From assembly GCA_002354055.1 (NCBI GenBank), contig DEKW01000017.1:1-64000 (forward strand): DNA of 64,000 nucleotides, read 5' to 3'. Position numbers and translations under genes: made by a program. A model generated the notes under the pieces. It was not told where the DNA came from and searched no databases. It saw only the letters and a program-made list of their open reading frames with translations. Origin of the DNA: Bacteroidales bacterium UBA2712 (GTDB lineage Bacteria; Bacteroidota; Bacteroidia; Bacteroidales; Paludibacteraceae). Positions 1 through 7,697 of the stretch are shown piece after piece (positions within the stretch are counted from its first letter, which is position 1; each line of letters begins with the position of its first letter).

Positions 1-2
1 CC

Positions 3-155
3 GGCATGATCAAGGCCCGCAAAGCTGACCTCATGAAGATCACTACCGACCAGCAGAACTTCCTCGCCCAGAAGAACGACCCCGATGGCGCAAAGACCAT
101 GAAGGCGTACTACTGGAAGATCTGCGGTGCTGAGTACGATCAGCAGCACAGCTAA
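3..155 (+). CDS. 3' end of an unrecognised gene
   Basis: An open frame enters from the left edge and stops at TAA 153-155, giving the last 50 residues of a protein that ends in DQQHS. The fragment is rich in Lys, Ala, Gln and Asp and has no hydrophobic segment, so it looks like the tail of a soluble protein. A strong intrinsic terminator follows 4 bp after the stop, so this is the last gene of its transcript. I do not recognise the family from this tail. The reading frame itself is well supported by codon use and by the terminator position. Confidence 0.7.
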   Translation, partial: GMIKARKADLMKITTDQQNFLAQKNDPDGAKTMKAYYWKICGAEYDQQHS

Positions 156-157
156 GA

Positions 158-186
158 AGAGCGACCTTCGTGGTCGCTTTTTTTTC
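158..186 (+). terminator. Rho-independent terminator
   Basis: The stem GCGACC (161-166) pairs with GGTCGC (172-177), extendable by A160-T178, and closes a TTCGT loop. It is followed at once by a run of eight T (178-185). It ends the transcript of the gene at the left edge. It is the only textbook intrinsic terminator I could see in the window. Confidence 0.9.
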
Positions 187-223
187 CCCCTAATCCCTAA
201 CCCCTAACCCCCTAATCCCTAAA
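186..223. repeat. CCCTAAY heptamer tract (spacer)
   Basis: Five units of the form CCCTAAC or CCCTAAT, two with one extra C, lie directly after the terminator. The sequence resembles a telomere repeat and has five G-runs on the minus strand. A second tract of the same word lies inside queH at 827-860. It is one of the short-period tracts listed through this window. Confidence 0.85.
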
Positions 224-336
224 AATCTTTGATTTTATTTGCATATATCAAAAAAAATTACGGTCGCACGTTTGTGCTCATACACAAGCTCTCAGCCCAC
301 AAAACTTAAATTAATTTAATTTTTTGGTCTAATTTC

Positions 337-367
337 TTGCGTATGTCAAACTTTTGTTGTAATTTTG
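337..367 (+). promoter_or_regulatory. Promoter of queH
   Basis: TTGC at 337-340, a 19 bp spacer and TAATTTTG at 360-367 match the Bacteroidetes -33/-7 architecture. The expected transcription start, near 373-376, lies inside the longest open frame. That frame begins with TTG at 337, so this promoter rules out the far-upstream start. Confidence 0.75.
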
Positions 368-387
368 CACGCAAAATTGAGATGCGG

Positions 388-996
388 ATGAAGAAAAGCG
401 CGATCATAGTGCCGGAAGGATGCCGGCGGGTGTTGCTACACGCCTGCTGTGCGCCGTGCTCCTCTGCCATCGTCGAATGGCTTCAGGCGCATGGTATTCA
501 GCCTGTGATCTACTACTTCAACCCCAATATCTACCCCGAAGCGGAGTACGAGATACGCAAGGCGGAGAGCAAACGCCACGCGGAGTCTTTAGGCATCGAG
601 TGGATAGAAGGGCCATACGACCACGAGGCATGGCTCAGGGACGTAAAAGGCTTGGAGAACGAGCCGGAGCGGGGAAACAGATGCTCGGTTTGTTTCTACC
701 ACCGCCTGAAAGCGACTGCCGAGAAAGCCGCCGAGTTAGACATCCCCTATTTCGCTACGACCTTGGCCTCGTCCCGATGGAAGAACATCGAGCAGGTCAA
801 CGCCGCAGGCCTCAAAGCCTGCGAAACCCTAACCCCTAATCCCCTACCCCCTAACCCCTCTTTCTGGGCACAGAACTGGCGTAAGGACGGGTTGCAGGAA
901 CGACGAAACGAATTGCTGAAACAGTATAACTTCTATAACCAGCTCTATTGCGGCTGCGAGTTTTCTATGCGTTCGGCAAATGACAAAGAAGTATGA
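388..996 (+). CDS. queH: QueH-type epoxyqueuosine reductase
   Basis: The protein should catalyse the last step of queuosine synthesis in tRNA, reducing epoxyqueuosine to queuosine; QueH is the family unrelated to B12-dependent QueG. Diagnostic motifs are HACCAPCSS (Cys20, 21, 24), RCSVCFYHRL and, near the C-terminus, LYCGCEFS, which supply the Fe-S and redox cysteines. I chose ATG 388 (ATG 382 is equally possible) because the promoter at 337-367 starts transcription near 375. The product is 202 residues. Residues about 147-158 (TLTPNPLPPNPS) are encoded by a CCCTAAC-type repeat and look like an in-frame insertion before the conserved FWAQNWRKDG block. The stop overlaps the ATG of the antiporter gene (ATGA), which implies translational coupling. 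Confidence 0.9.
   Translation: MKKSAIIVPEGCRRVLLHACCAPCSSAIVEWLQAHGIQPVIYYFNPNIYPEAEYEIRKAESKRHAESLGIEWIEGPYDHEAWLRDVKGLENEPERGNRCSVCFYHRLKATAEKAAELDIPYFATTLASSRWKNIEQVNAAGLKACETLTPNPLPPNPSFWAQNWRKDGLQERRNELLKQYNFYNQLYCGCEFSMRSANDKEV
804..823. repeat. Inverted repeat inside queH, next to the repeat tract
   Basis: CGCAGGC (804-810) and GCCTGCG (817-823) form a perfect 7 bp stem with a CTCAAA loop. It lies 3 bp before the CCCTAAC tract and encodes residues just ahead of the insertion. The hairpin and tract together look like one inserted module. Confidence 0.7.
827..860. repeat. CCCTAAC/CCCTAAT tract inside queH
   Basis: About four and a half units of 7-8 bp based on CCCTAAY lie inside the coding sequence and are read as Pro/Leu/Thr/Asn-rich residues. 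The word is the same as in the spacer tract at 186-223. The minus strand carries five runs of three or more G. Confidence 0.85.
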
Positions 997-2837
997 GTAG
1001 TTTAGGTATCATAGCTATTATCTTGACGGCCATCTTGGTCATTCCGATGGTCTGCCGGAAGATCCGCATCCCCAGTATTGTGGGATTTATCATTGCGGGT
1101 ATCATCGTCGGCCCGTATGGTTTTGAAATCCTGCCCAGTGTGCATACGATTCAGACGCTCGGCAAGATCGGCATGCTCTATATCATGCTGCAGGCGGGTA
1201 TAGAAGTGGATATCAATGACTTCCGCCAGCAACGCAACCACGCGATGCTCTTCGGTATCTACTCGTTCCTCTTCCCGTTCCTATTGGGTCTTCTGACCAG
1301 CCGGCTGATTGGTTACGGTTGGGTGACGAGTGCGCTGTTAGGCGCCATGTACGGCAGCCACACACTGATGACCTACCCCATCCTCGGCCGTTACGGCGTG
1401 CAGAAAAACAGAGCGGCGAACGTAGCTATCGGCGGAACGATGCTGACGATCACCCTCGCCCTCTTGGTGTTAGCTATCCTCAAATCGCATCTCGCCTCTA
1501 CCGCCAGTCTCTCGGCATGGGCACTGACAGGCCGTATCGCCTTGACTTTGGCGCTTATCATAGGCGTCTTTCCCTGGATCGCCCAACACTTCTTCAAACG
1601 CTGGACGGACGCCCGTGGAGGCTTCCTGATTGTGATGACGATGATGGTGGTCTCGGCGCTCTTAGCCGACTGGGCAGGGCTGGAAGGTATCTTAGGTGCC
1701 TTCATTTGCGGCGTGTCATTGAACCGACTGGTACCGAACCTCAGCCCCGTCATGCAGCGTATCAATTTCGTGGGAAACAACCTCTTTGTGCCGCTCTTCC
1801 TCATCGGTGTGGGCATGATGATTGATATCCGCGTGCTTTGGAGTAGCTGGAGCACCATCCTCATCGCTATTGCGATGATCGGTACCAAGCTCGGCGGCAA
1901 ATGGATTGCCGCTTGGGTGGCTCAGAAGAACTTCAGCATGCAGCGTGCCGAACGCGAACTGATGTTCGGTCTGACGCACGCTACCGCCGCGGGTACACTG
2001 GCTATCGTCACCATCGGATATGAGATTGGGATCTTTGATCCGGAGATCCTGAACGCCTCCGTAGTGATGATCCTCGTTCTCTGCACCTCCGCTTCGTTCG
2101 TCACGGAGCATGCTGCCAAGGAGTTGGCGTTACAGGAAGAAGCGCGTCTGGAGGCAGATAAGACCGATAACAGCTGGCAACTGATGACCATCGCGGAGAA
2201 CCGGCATTATGAACTGCAGGAACTCGGTGAGTTAGGCGAGTTGCACGACCCGGACCTGGCGAACGAAGAAGACTGGGACGAAGCGCGAAAACTGATTAAC
2301 AGTCAGCGCAAAGCCGCTATCATCTACCACCCCAACCAACCGATCAACACCATCAACCGCCTTCTCGTAGCCGTACCGAGGTACGCGGAGAAAGAGCATG
2401 ATTTCATCACCTGCTTCGGTCTCGTCCGAAGGCTCAGCAGCCAGATAGGTGCCCGCGTCATCTTCTATACCAACCAGGACACCCAGCGTGCCCTGCAGGC
2501 TTTCTGCCGCCGCAAAGGCAAGTTCCTACGCGCTTCGTACCGTGAGATGGAGGATTGGGAAGACGTGCTGATGATCGCCAAACAGATGGCGAAAGACGAC
2601 ATGATCGTCCTCATCAACGCACGCCCAAGCACACCGAGTTACAACCCGCTCTTCGAGACCGTACCGGATGTCCTGGAACGGTTCTTCAAGGACCATAGCT
2701 GGATGGTCGTTTATCCGGAGCAAGAGACAGGTGCCGCGGTGCCGGATCTGCTGACAGGCGATAACACCCAGGCCAGCCGGACATGGAAAGTGGTTAGTGC
2801 GATAAAACGCGCGGTCTTATCTTTTCAACAAAGATAA
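993..2837 (+). CDS. CPA2-family cation/proton antiporter
   Basis: This 614-residue membrane protein has about twelve hydrophobic segments in residues 1-385, starting with a conserved RKIRIPSIVGFIIAGIIVGP block and containing MLYIMLQAGIEVD, both typical of the Na+/H+ exchanger domain (CPA2/KefB-like). It should exchange Na+ or K+ for protons at the inner membrane. After an acidic linker (ELQELGELGELHD) the last 180 residues form a soluble alpha/beta region resembling a universal-stress-protein fold (NRLLVAVPR, then GARVIFYT). I see no TrkA-N nucleotide-binding motif. The start overlaps the queH stop. The 3' end overlaps the converging exosortase gene by 44 bp. The ion specificity cannot be read from the sequence. 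Confidence 0.85.
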   Translation: MSSLGIIAIILTAILVIPMVCRKIRIPSIVGFIIAGIIVGPYGFEILPSVHTIQTLGKIGMLYIMLQAGIEVDINDFRQQRNHAMLFGIYSFLFPFLLGLLTSRLIGYGWVTSALLGAMYGSHTLMTYPILGRYGVQKNRAANVAIGGTMLTITLALLVLAILKSHLASTASLSAWALTGRIALTLALIIGVFPWIAQHFFKRWTDARGGFLIVMTMMVVSALLADWAGLEGILGAFICGVSLNRLVPNLSPVMQRINFVGNNLFVPLFLIGVGMMIDIRVLWSSWSTILIAIAMIGTKLGGKWIAAWVAQKNFSMQRAERELMFGLTHATAAGTLAIVTIGYEIGIFDPEILNASVVMILVLCTSASFVTEHAAKELALQEEARLEADKTDNSWQLMTIAENRHYELQELGELGELHDPDLANEEDWDEARKLINSQRKAAIIYHPNQPINTINRLLVAVPRYAEKEHDFITCFGLVRRLSSQIGARVIFYTNQDTQRALQAFCRRKGKFLRASYREMEDWEDVLMIAKQMAKDDMIVLINARPSTPSYNPLFETVPDVLERFFKDHSWMVVYPEQETGAAVPDLLTGDNTQASRTWKVVSAIKRAVLSFQQR

Positions 2838-3399
2838 CCCATAAGCCAAAGAGCATGGCGTAGAAAAGGTATTTGAAGAGGTAGTCATGCAGGAAATGGA
2901 ACCAATCGGGATGGAACTCAATCAGTAACGTGATCGCCGCTATGCGCGCGATATTAAAGGCATAGCAGCAGAGCCATCCGAGAGGGATGAACCAGAGTTT
3001 GTGGAACCACAAACTATTTATGATTTCTGATTTATGATTTAGGGTTTTATAGGGCAGCACGGTCAGGATGAGGCACATGAAGATGAAGCTCTGCTTCAGC
3101 CCCGTACAGCCCCAGATGATAGATGTCCCCACTCCGTTATCGTAGCGGATGACATGATCGCCGACCTTATAGACCGTATCCCGAAACAGCCCCACGATCC
3201 AATAGACCGCGTCCGCCACATGGCATGCCATGAACTCAAACGGCGCCGTGATATCTATCCCGAACCACGTGACCGCATCCCCGTTCTCATCGCCTACCAT
3301 CGTCCATTTCCAGGCATAGTTAGCGACCAGAAGCGTGATGACAAAGATAATAACATCTTTGTACGGCTCAAATTGTTGTTTTAGCGAACGGAACTTCAT
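2794..3399 (-). CDS. Exosortase/archaeosortase-family membrane protein
   Basis: The 201-residue integral membrane protein has the exosortase catalytic triad: Cys98 in WGCTGLKQ, Arg152 in FNIARIAA and His171 in FLHDYLFK. Exosortases are transpeptidase-like membrane enzymes that process PEP-CTERM-type tails on exported proteins; no such substrate is visible nearby. Residues 117-128 (YKTLNHKSEIIN), between the Cys and Arg helices, are encoded by a heptamer tract. The gene starts inside the 3' end of tsaD (32 bp overlap, different frame), so it is probably co-transcribed with tsaD and translationally coupled. Its 3' end runs 44 bp into the converging antiporter gene. The family call is firm; the subfamily (for example XrtF or XrtN) is not decided. 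Confidence 0.8.
   Translation of the reverse strand: MKFRSLKQQFEPYKDVIIFVITLLVANYAWKWTMVGDENGDAVTWFGIDITAPFEFMACHVADAVYWIVGLFRDTVYKVGDHVIRYDNGVGTSIIWGCTGLKQSFIFMCLILTVLPYKTLNHKSEIINSLWFHKLWFIPLGWLCCYAFNIARIAAITLLIEFHPDWFHFLHDYLFKYLFYAMLFGLWVIFVEKIRPRVLSH
3017..3049. repeat. AAATCAT-type heptamer tract inside the exosortase gene
   Basis: On the coding (minus) strand four to five units vary around AAATCAT, AAATCAG and AAACCCT with a 7 bp period. They are translated in frame as part of a loop between membrane helices. Confidence 0.8.
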
Positions 3400-4450
3400 C
3401 TATCGCACAAAAATCTTTATCCAGATACTTGAAATATCCCGCCTGGCAGACCATGGCGGCATTATCCGTTGTGAAGGAGAACGGCGGGATAAAGACCTCC
3501 CAATGGTAGCGTTTGCCATAGTCGATAAACGCCTGACGGAGCGCACTATTGGCACTCACGCCTCCGGCTACCGCCACCTGCGTCACTTTGAGGTCCTGCG
3601 CCGCTTTCTTCAGTTTTCGCATAAGAACATCGACTACCGTCGCCTGAATAGAAGCACACATGTCCTCCTTGAGGTTGGGAATACGCTCCACCAACTCATC
3701 AATCGTCTCTACTCCCTGCGCCTTCATCATGTCGCGCAATGTATATAGGAATGATGTCTTGAGACCCGAGAAGGAGTAGCCATAACCTGCAATATTAGGC
3801 TTCGCAAACGGATACTTCGTTGCGTCCCCTAACTTGGCGAGTTTGTCAATCCACGGACCGCCGGGGTACGGAAGACCTAATACTTTGGCACATTTATCAA
3901 ATGCCTCACCTGCGGCATCGTCAATCGTCTGACCGATGATTTCCATATCGTTGTAGGCTTTGACGAGCACAATCTGGCTGTTTCCGCCGGAAACGAGCAG
4001 ACAGAGGAAGGGGAAAGAGGGATGCTTGATCTCTGCGTTTTGCAGGCTCGGCGTGGCTGCAATCAGTTCCTCTCCCGGCTCCACAAAATGCGCGAGGACA
4101 TGCCCCTGCAGATGGTTGACGTCAATGAGCGGAATCCCCAACGCCAATGCCAGACCTTTGGCAAAAGACGTACCGACGAGCAAGGAGCCCAAGAGTCCCG
4201 GTCCGCGGGTAAAAGCAATCGCCGAGAGGTCGGTCTTCTCCACTCCGGCACGTTTGAGAGCCGTATCGACCACCGGCAGGATATTCTGCTGATGCGCCCG
4301 ACTCGCCAGCTCCGGCACCACGCCTCCGAACTCTTCATGCACTTTCTGACTCGCAATCACATTACTGCGCAAGATACCATCTACGATGACTGCCGCAGAG
4401 GTGTCGTCGCAACTGGATTCAATCGCCAAAATCACTGTTTTCTTTTCCAT
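3368..4450 (-). CDS. tsaD: tRNA N6-threonylcarbamoyladenosine transferase TsaD
   Basis: TsaD transfers threonylcarbamoyl to A37 of tRNAs that read ANN codons, working with TsaB and TsaE. It is a 360-residue ASKHA-fold protein with the N-terminal ILAIESSCDDTS motif, the metal-binding HLQGH (His113, His117), LLVSGGNSQIV, and a C-terminal AGGVSANSALR block and DNAAM motif. The first ATG that fits the family start and the promoter (CAAAAGTA at 4470-4477) is 4450; an upstream in-frame codon at 4492 lies within the promoter. Residues about 125-146 form an insertion (AATPSLQNAE) relative to the usual short loop before FPFLCLLVSGG. The DNA there (about 4030-4043) holds a small palindrome. Confidence 0.95.
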   Translation of the reverse strand: MEKKTVILAIESSCDDTSAAVIVDGILRSNVIASQKVHEEFGGVVPELASRAHQQNILPVVDTALKRAGVEKTDLSAIAFTRGPGLLGSLLVGTSFAKGLALALGIPLIDVNHLQGHVLAHFVEPGEELIAATPSLQNAEIKHPSFPFLCLLVSGGNSQIVLVKAYNDMEIIGQTIDDAAGEAFDKCAKVLGLPYPGGPWIDKLAKLGDATKYPFAKPNIAGYGYSFSGLKTSFLYTLRDMMKAQGVETIDELVERIPNLKEDMCASIQATVVDVLMRKLKKAAQDLKVTQVAVAGGVSANSALRQAFIDYGKRYHWEVFIPPFSFTTDNAAMVCQAGYFKYLDKDFCAIDEVPFAKTTI

Positions 4451-4469
4451 CTTCGAACGAAATTCGGTG

Positions 4470-4500
4470 CAAAAGTACTGCTTTTTTCGCAAATATGCAA
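4470..4500 (-). promoter_or_regulatory. Promoter of tsaD
   Basis: Read on the minus strand, TTGC (4497-4500), a 19 bp spacer and TACTTTTG (4470-4477) match the Bacteroidetes consensus. Its -33 box lies only 6 bp from the -33 box of the divergent promoter at 4507-4537. Confidence 0.75.
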
Positions 4501-4506
4501 ATAAAT

Positions 4507-4537
4507 TTGCGTATATCAGGATTTTTTTGTACCTTTG
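4507..4537 (+). promoter_or_regulatory. Promoter of the outer-membrane barrel gene
   Basis: TTGC at 4507-4510, a 19 bp spacer and TACCTTTG at 4530-4537. It is back-to-back with the tsaD promoter. The predicted transcription start is near 4544, upstream of ATG 4588. Confidence 0.8.
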
Positions 4538-4587
4538 TGCGCTTTTTTAGAAAGCATATGTTTAACAACAAAAAAAAATTATTTAAT

Positions 4588-5118
4588 ATGAAAAAAATCT
4601 TTACGCTTTGCGTAGTTGCCTTGATGGCAGTTACGACAGTTAAGGCCCAACATGAGATTGGTGCCGTAGTAGGTGGTTTGAACGGTTTGAGTTACAAGTA
4701 TTGGTTCTCCGACAACTTGGCATTGCAGGCAGATCTGGCTGTAGGTCTGACGGCTGCCTACGCAGGTGCGTACTATGAGGGCACCAAGCTGGGAGAAGGT
4801 CAGTTCGACATGTATGATTTCACTATCAATCCGAATGTACTCTATCATTTTGATCTGCCGGCTAATTTTAAACTCTACTGCGGCGGAGGTGTGAACTTGG
4901 GTTTGATGAGCTACATCGAGAACACGGATCCGGATGGTATTAGCGGTAAGTTTGGCGTTAATGGTGCATTAGGTGCTGCATATGAGATTGGTAGCGCTCC
5001 TATCGTTCTGGCCTTGGATTTCCGTCCGGGCTATGGTCTTGGATTTACCAAAGCTGACAATGCTCATACCAGCTTCTTTGATTGGAAATTGGCGTTTGCC
5101 GTTCGTTATAAACTCTAA
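4588..5118 (+). CDS. Small outer-membrane beta-barrel protein
   Basis: The 176-residue product begins with a clear signal peptide (MKKIFTLCVVALMAVTTVKA, cut before Q). It continues as alternating beta strands rich in Gly, Tyr and Phe, with short turns such as GLSYKYWFSDNLALQ and GGGVNLGL, and ends in the aromatic strand WKLAFAVRYKL typical of outer-membrane barrels. The size suggests an eight-stranded porin-like or OmpW/OmpA-barrel-like protein. ATG 4588 gives the canonical signal peptide; ATG 4558 is in frame but would put a charged extension ahead of it. It has its own promoter and is followed 9 bp later by waaA. The function is unknown. Confidence 0.75.
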   Translation: MKKIFTLCVVALMAVTTVKAQHEIGAVVGGLNGLSYKYWFSDNLALQADLAVGLTAAYAGAYYEGTKLGEGQFDMYDFTINPNVLYHFDLPANFKLYCGGGVNLGLMSYIENTDPDGISGKFGVNGALGAAYEIGSAPIVLALDFRPGYGLGFTKADNAHTSFFDWKLAFAVRYKL

Positions 5119-5127
5119 GACTGATAC

Positions 5128-6351
5128 GTGTTTTTCTATTTCTTAATAGTACGCATAGCAGCCTTCTTCGGGCATGAGAAAGCGCGCGCGTTGGCACAAG
5201 GCCAACGCGCGACGCTCGACCCGGAGCATGTAGCTAAGATGAAGAGCCTGCAGGGCTGCGTATGGATTCACGCGGCGAGCGTAGGTGAGTTTGAGCAAGC
5301 GCGACCGCTGATAGAGAAACTGCGCGAGGAGCAACCGCAGAGGAAGATTGTCTTGACCTTCTTTTCTCCTTCGGGCTACGAGATGCGCAAGGATTACGAG
5401 TTGGTGGACGCGGTATTATACCTGCCGTTTGCGACCAGAAAGAACGCCAAATTATTCTTGGAGGCGCTGCAGCCGCAGATGGCGATCTTCGTGAAGTACG
5501 AGTTTTGGCCGGCCTACCTGAAAGCTCTGAAGAAACGCAGCATACCGACCTATAGCATCTCGGCGATCTTCCGTCCGACACAGCGGTTCTTCCGCTGGTA
5601 TGGCAAAATGTCGTTAGGATTGCTCAAATGTTTCACGCATATCTTCGTGCAGGACGAGCAGTCCTTACAACTGTTAAACACGCACGGCATTCAGGATGCT
5701 TCCGTAGCCGGTGACACGCGTTTTGACCGCGTAAGCAAGGTGTGCCGCTCGATCGCAGAGAAACGCGGCACGGACGGTCGGCTGCGTATCATCGAGCAGT
5801 TTGTAGAAGGATGCGAGCGGGTGATCGTAGCCGGCAGTACATGGCCCAAAGACGAAGCCCTACTCGCGCAATACATGGAGCAGTACCCGGAGACAAAGTT
5901 GATCTTAGTACCCCACGAGATTGACGAGGAGCACCTGCATTATATTTTTAACCTCTTCCTTGGACGGTTCGTTCGCTACACGCGTGTCACGCCCCGTACG
6001 ATAATGCATGCTAACGTCCTTGTGATGGACCGGATGGGACTGCTATCCTCCATCTACGGCTTTGGTCATGCGGCGTATATTGGAGGAGGTTTCGGGGTTG
6101 GTATCCACAACACCATCGAGGCAGCCGTATATGGTCTGCCGGTGCTGTTCGGACCGAACTACCATCATTTCCGCGAGGCGCAGGGACTGATTGACGCAGG
6201 CGCAGCGCGGAGTATAAAGAACTATAGCGAATTGGAAGCGGCGCTTAATACCGCTCTTAACCAACATCAAGAGATAGGCGCCAAGGCGGCAGAGTATGTC
6301 ACCTCAGAACTTGGTGCCACAGAGAAAATATATAAGAAAATTTTTAGTTGA
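5128..6351 (+). CDS. waaA: 3-deoxy-D-manno-octulosonic acid transferase (Kdo transferase)
   Basis: WaaA adds Kdo from CMP-Kdo to lipid A precursors on the cytoplasmic face of the inner membrane. The 407-residue sequence has an N-terminal hydrophobic anchor, then WIHAASVGEFEQARPLI, LTFFSPSGYEMRK and FVKYEFWPAYL, which are hallmarks of the N-domain. The C-domain carries AGSTWPKDEALL, LVPHEIDEEHL and GGGFGVGIHNTIEAAVYGLPV. The start is GTG 5128, 9 bp after the upstream stop; no better start fits the short N-terminus. The last codons run into a GATTAGA-type heptamer tract that fills the spacer to hisS. Confidence 0.92.
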   Translation: MFFYFLIVRIAAFFGHEKARALAQGQRATLDPEHVAKMKSLQGCVWIHAASVGEFEQARPLIEKLREEQPQRKIVLTFFSPSGYEMRKDYELVDAVLYLPFATRKNAKLFLEALQPQMAIFVKYEFWPAYLKALKKRSIPTYSISAIFRPTQRFFRWYGKMSLGLLKCFTHIFVQDEQSLQLLNTHGIQDASVAGDTRFDRVSKVCRSIAEKRGTDGRLRIIEQFVEGCERVIVAGSTWPKDEALLAQYMEQYPETKLILVPHEIDEEHLHYIFNLFLGRFVRYTRVTPRTIMHANVLVMDRMGLLSSIYGFGHAAYIGGGFGVGIHNTIEAAVYGLPVLFGPNYHHFREAQGLIDAGAARSIKNYSELEAALNTALNQHQEIGAKAAEYVTSELGATEKIYKKIFS

Positions 6352-6374
6352 AAGATTAGAGTTTAGAGATTAGA
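6347..6374. repeat. GATTAGA-type heptamer tract between waaA and hisS
   Basis: Four consecutive 7 bp units (GTTGAAA, GATTAGA, GTTTAGA, GATTAGA) begin in the last waaA codon and end 3 bp before the hisS ATG. They occupy essentially the whole spacer. Confidence 0.85.
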
Positions 6375-6377
6375 GAT

Positions 6378-7697
6378 ATGGCACAGAAACCAAGCATACC
6401 CAAAGGGACACGTGACTTCGGACAAGTAGAGATGGCGCGTCGTAACTATATTTTCGACACCATCAAGAGTGTGTTTTCTTTGTACGGCTTCCAGCAAATA
6501 GAGACGCCGGCTATGGAGAATATCGGCACACTAATGGGCAAGTACGGTGAGGAAGGCGACAAACTGCTCTTCCGCGTCCAGAACAGCGGAGAGAAAGCAG
6601 CCTTAGCGCCGGAGAAAGGACTACGATACGACCTCACTGTCCCGTTTGCGCGGTACGTGGTACAACACCGTGAGGAGATCACTTTCCCCTTCAAGCGTTT
6701 TCAGATTCAGCCCGTTTGGCGTGCAGACCGGCCGCAGAAAGGCCGTTACCGCGAGTTCTACCAATGCGATGTGGATGTCATTGGTAGCGACAGCCTGATC
6801 GGTGAGTTGGAACTCATTCAGATTGTGGAGGAGGTCTATCGCCGCTTGGGCATCAACGTTTGCCTGCATATCAATAACCGCAAGATCCTTGCCGGCATTG
6901 CTGAAGTCATCGGTGCTCCGGATAAGATCGTGGACATCACCGTAGCTATCGACAAACTCGATAAAATCGGTGTAGATGCCGTCAATGACGAACTCAAGGA
7001 ACGCGGCCTGAGCGAGGAGCAGGTAAAGGCATTGCAGCCGATATTGAAGCAGGAGTCAGGAATCAAGAACCAAGACAAATTAGCTTCGTTGAAAGAATTT
7101 CTGGCGTCCAGCGAGATTGGTCTCAAAGGTATCGAAGAGATGGAAGAGGTATTCGGACTGATTGAGCACGCAGGTGTGCAACTGAATATCGAACTCGACC
7201 TCTGTCTCGCGCGCGGACTCAATTATTATACGGGTGCCATCTTCGAGGTAAAGGCACTCGATGCGCAGATCGGTTCGATTACCGGTGGCGGTCGTTATGA
7301 TAACCTGACGGGAATCTTCGGTCTGCCAGGCGTCTCCGGTGTCGGAATCTCCTTTGGTGCTGACCGCATCTATGATGTACTAACTGAGCTGGATTTGTTT
7401 CCGAAGAAACTGCTGACTACCACGCAAGTACTATTCGCAACGTTTGGCAACGAAGAATTACATTATGCACTGAGTTGGGCGAAAGAGCTACGCGCAGCCG
7501 GAATAGCGGTGGAAGTGTATCCCGAACCGACGAAGATGAAGAAGCAGATGGGCTATGCGGATGCCAAAGGTATCCCGTTTGTAGCCATCGTCGGAGGCGA
7601 CGAGATGGCGCAGAACAAAGTGATGCTGAAGAACATGACCACCGGCGAGCAGCAGTTGGTTGATTTGGAGGAATTAATAAAGTTGATAAATCGATAA
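6378..7697 (+). CDS. hisS: Histidyl-tRNA synthetase
   Basis: The enzyme charges tRNA-His. The 439-residue class II synthetase shows KGTRDFGQVEMARR near the start, motif 2 in PVWRADRPQKGRYREFYQCD, the HisA motif GLNYYTGAIFEV, motif 3 in GVGISFGADRIYDVL and a C-terminal anticodon-binding domain (LSWAKELRAAGIAVEVY). Residues 225-234 (ESGIKNQDKL), in the variable linker before the HisA motif, are encoded by a 7 bp periodic tract, so this linker may have been enlarged by it. The gene follows waaA by 26 bp and ends inside a GATAAATC octamer tract. Confidence 0.96.
   Translation: MAQKPSIPKGTRDFGQVEMARRNYIFDTIKSVFSLYGFQQIETPAMENIGTLMGKYGEEGDKLLFRVQNSGEKAALAPEKGLRYDLTVPFARYVVQHREEITFPFKRFQIQPVWRADRPQKGRYREFYQCDVDVIGSDSLIGELELIQIVEEVYRRLGINVCLHINNRKILAGIAEVIGAPDKIVDITVAIDKLDKIGVDAVNDELKERGLSEEQVKALQPILKQESGIKNQDKLASLKEFLASSEIGLKGIEEMEEVFGLIEHAGVQLNIELDLCLARGLNYYTGAIFEVKALDAQIGSITGGGRYDNLTGIFGLPGVSGVGISFGADRIYDVLTELDLFPKKLLTTTQVLFATFGNEELHYALSWAKELRAAGIAVEVYPEPTKMKKQMGYADAKGIPFVAIVGGDEMAQNKVMLKNMTTGEQQLVDLEELIKLINR
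7051..7078. repeat. AGGAATC-type heptamer tract inside hisS
   Basis: Four degenerate 7 bp units (AGGAGTC, AGGAATC, AAGAACC, AAGACAA) encode the linker residues 225-234. The period is clear but the units have diverged, so this looks like an older tract. Confidence 0.6.

Noticed and set aside
186..223. Telomere-like CCCTAA repeats suggesting eukaryotic DNA or a chimeric contig
   Set aside because: Flanking genes, terminator and promoters are bacterial, and the same word occurs in frame inside a bacterial queH.
239..266. A possible second promoter upstream of queH
   Set aside because: It has the TTGCATATATCAAA element typical of local -33 boxes but no TAnnTTTG at 19 bp; it may be a decayed copy.
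2205..2245. GAACTCGGTGAG-like repetition in the antiporter gene
   Set aside because: It encodes ELGELGEL with a 9 bp codon-phased period, best explained as an ordinary helical linker.
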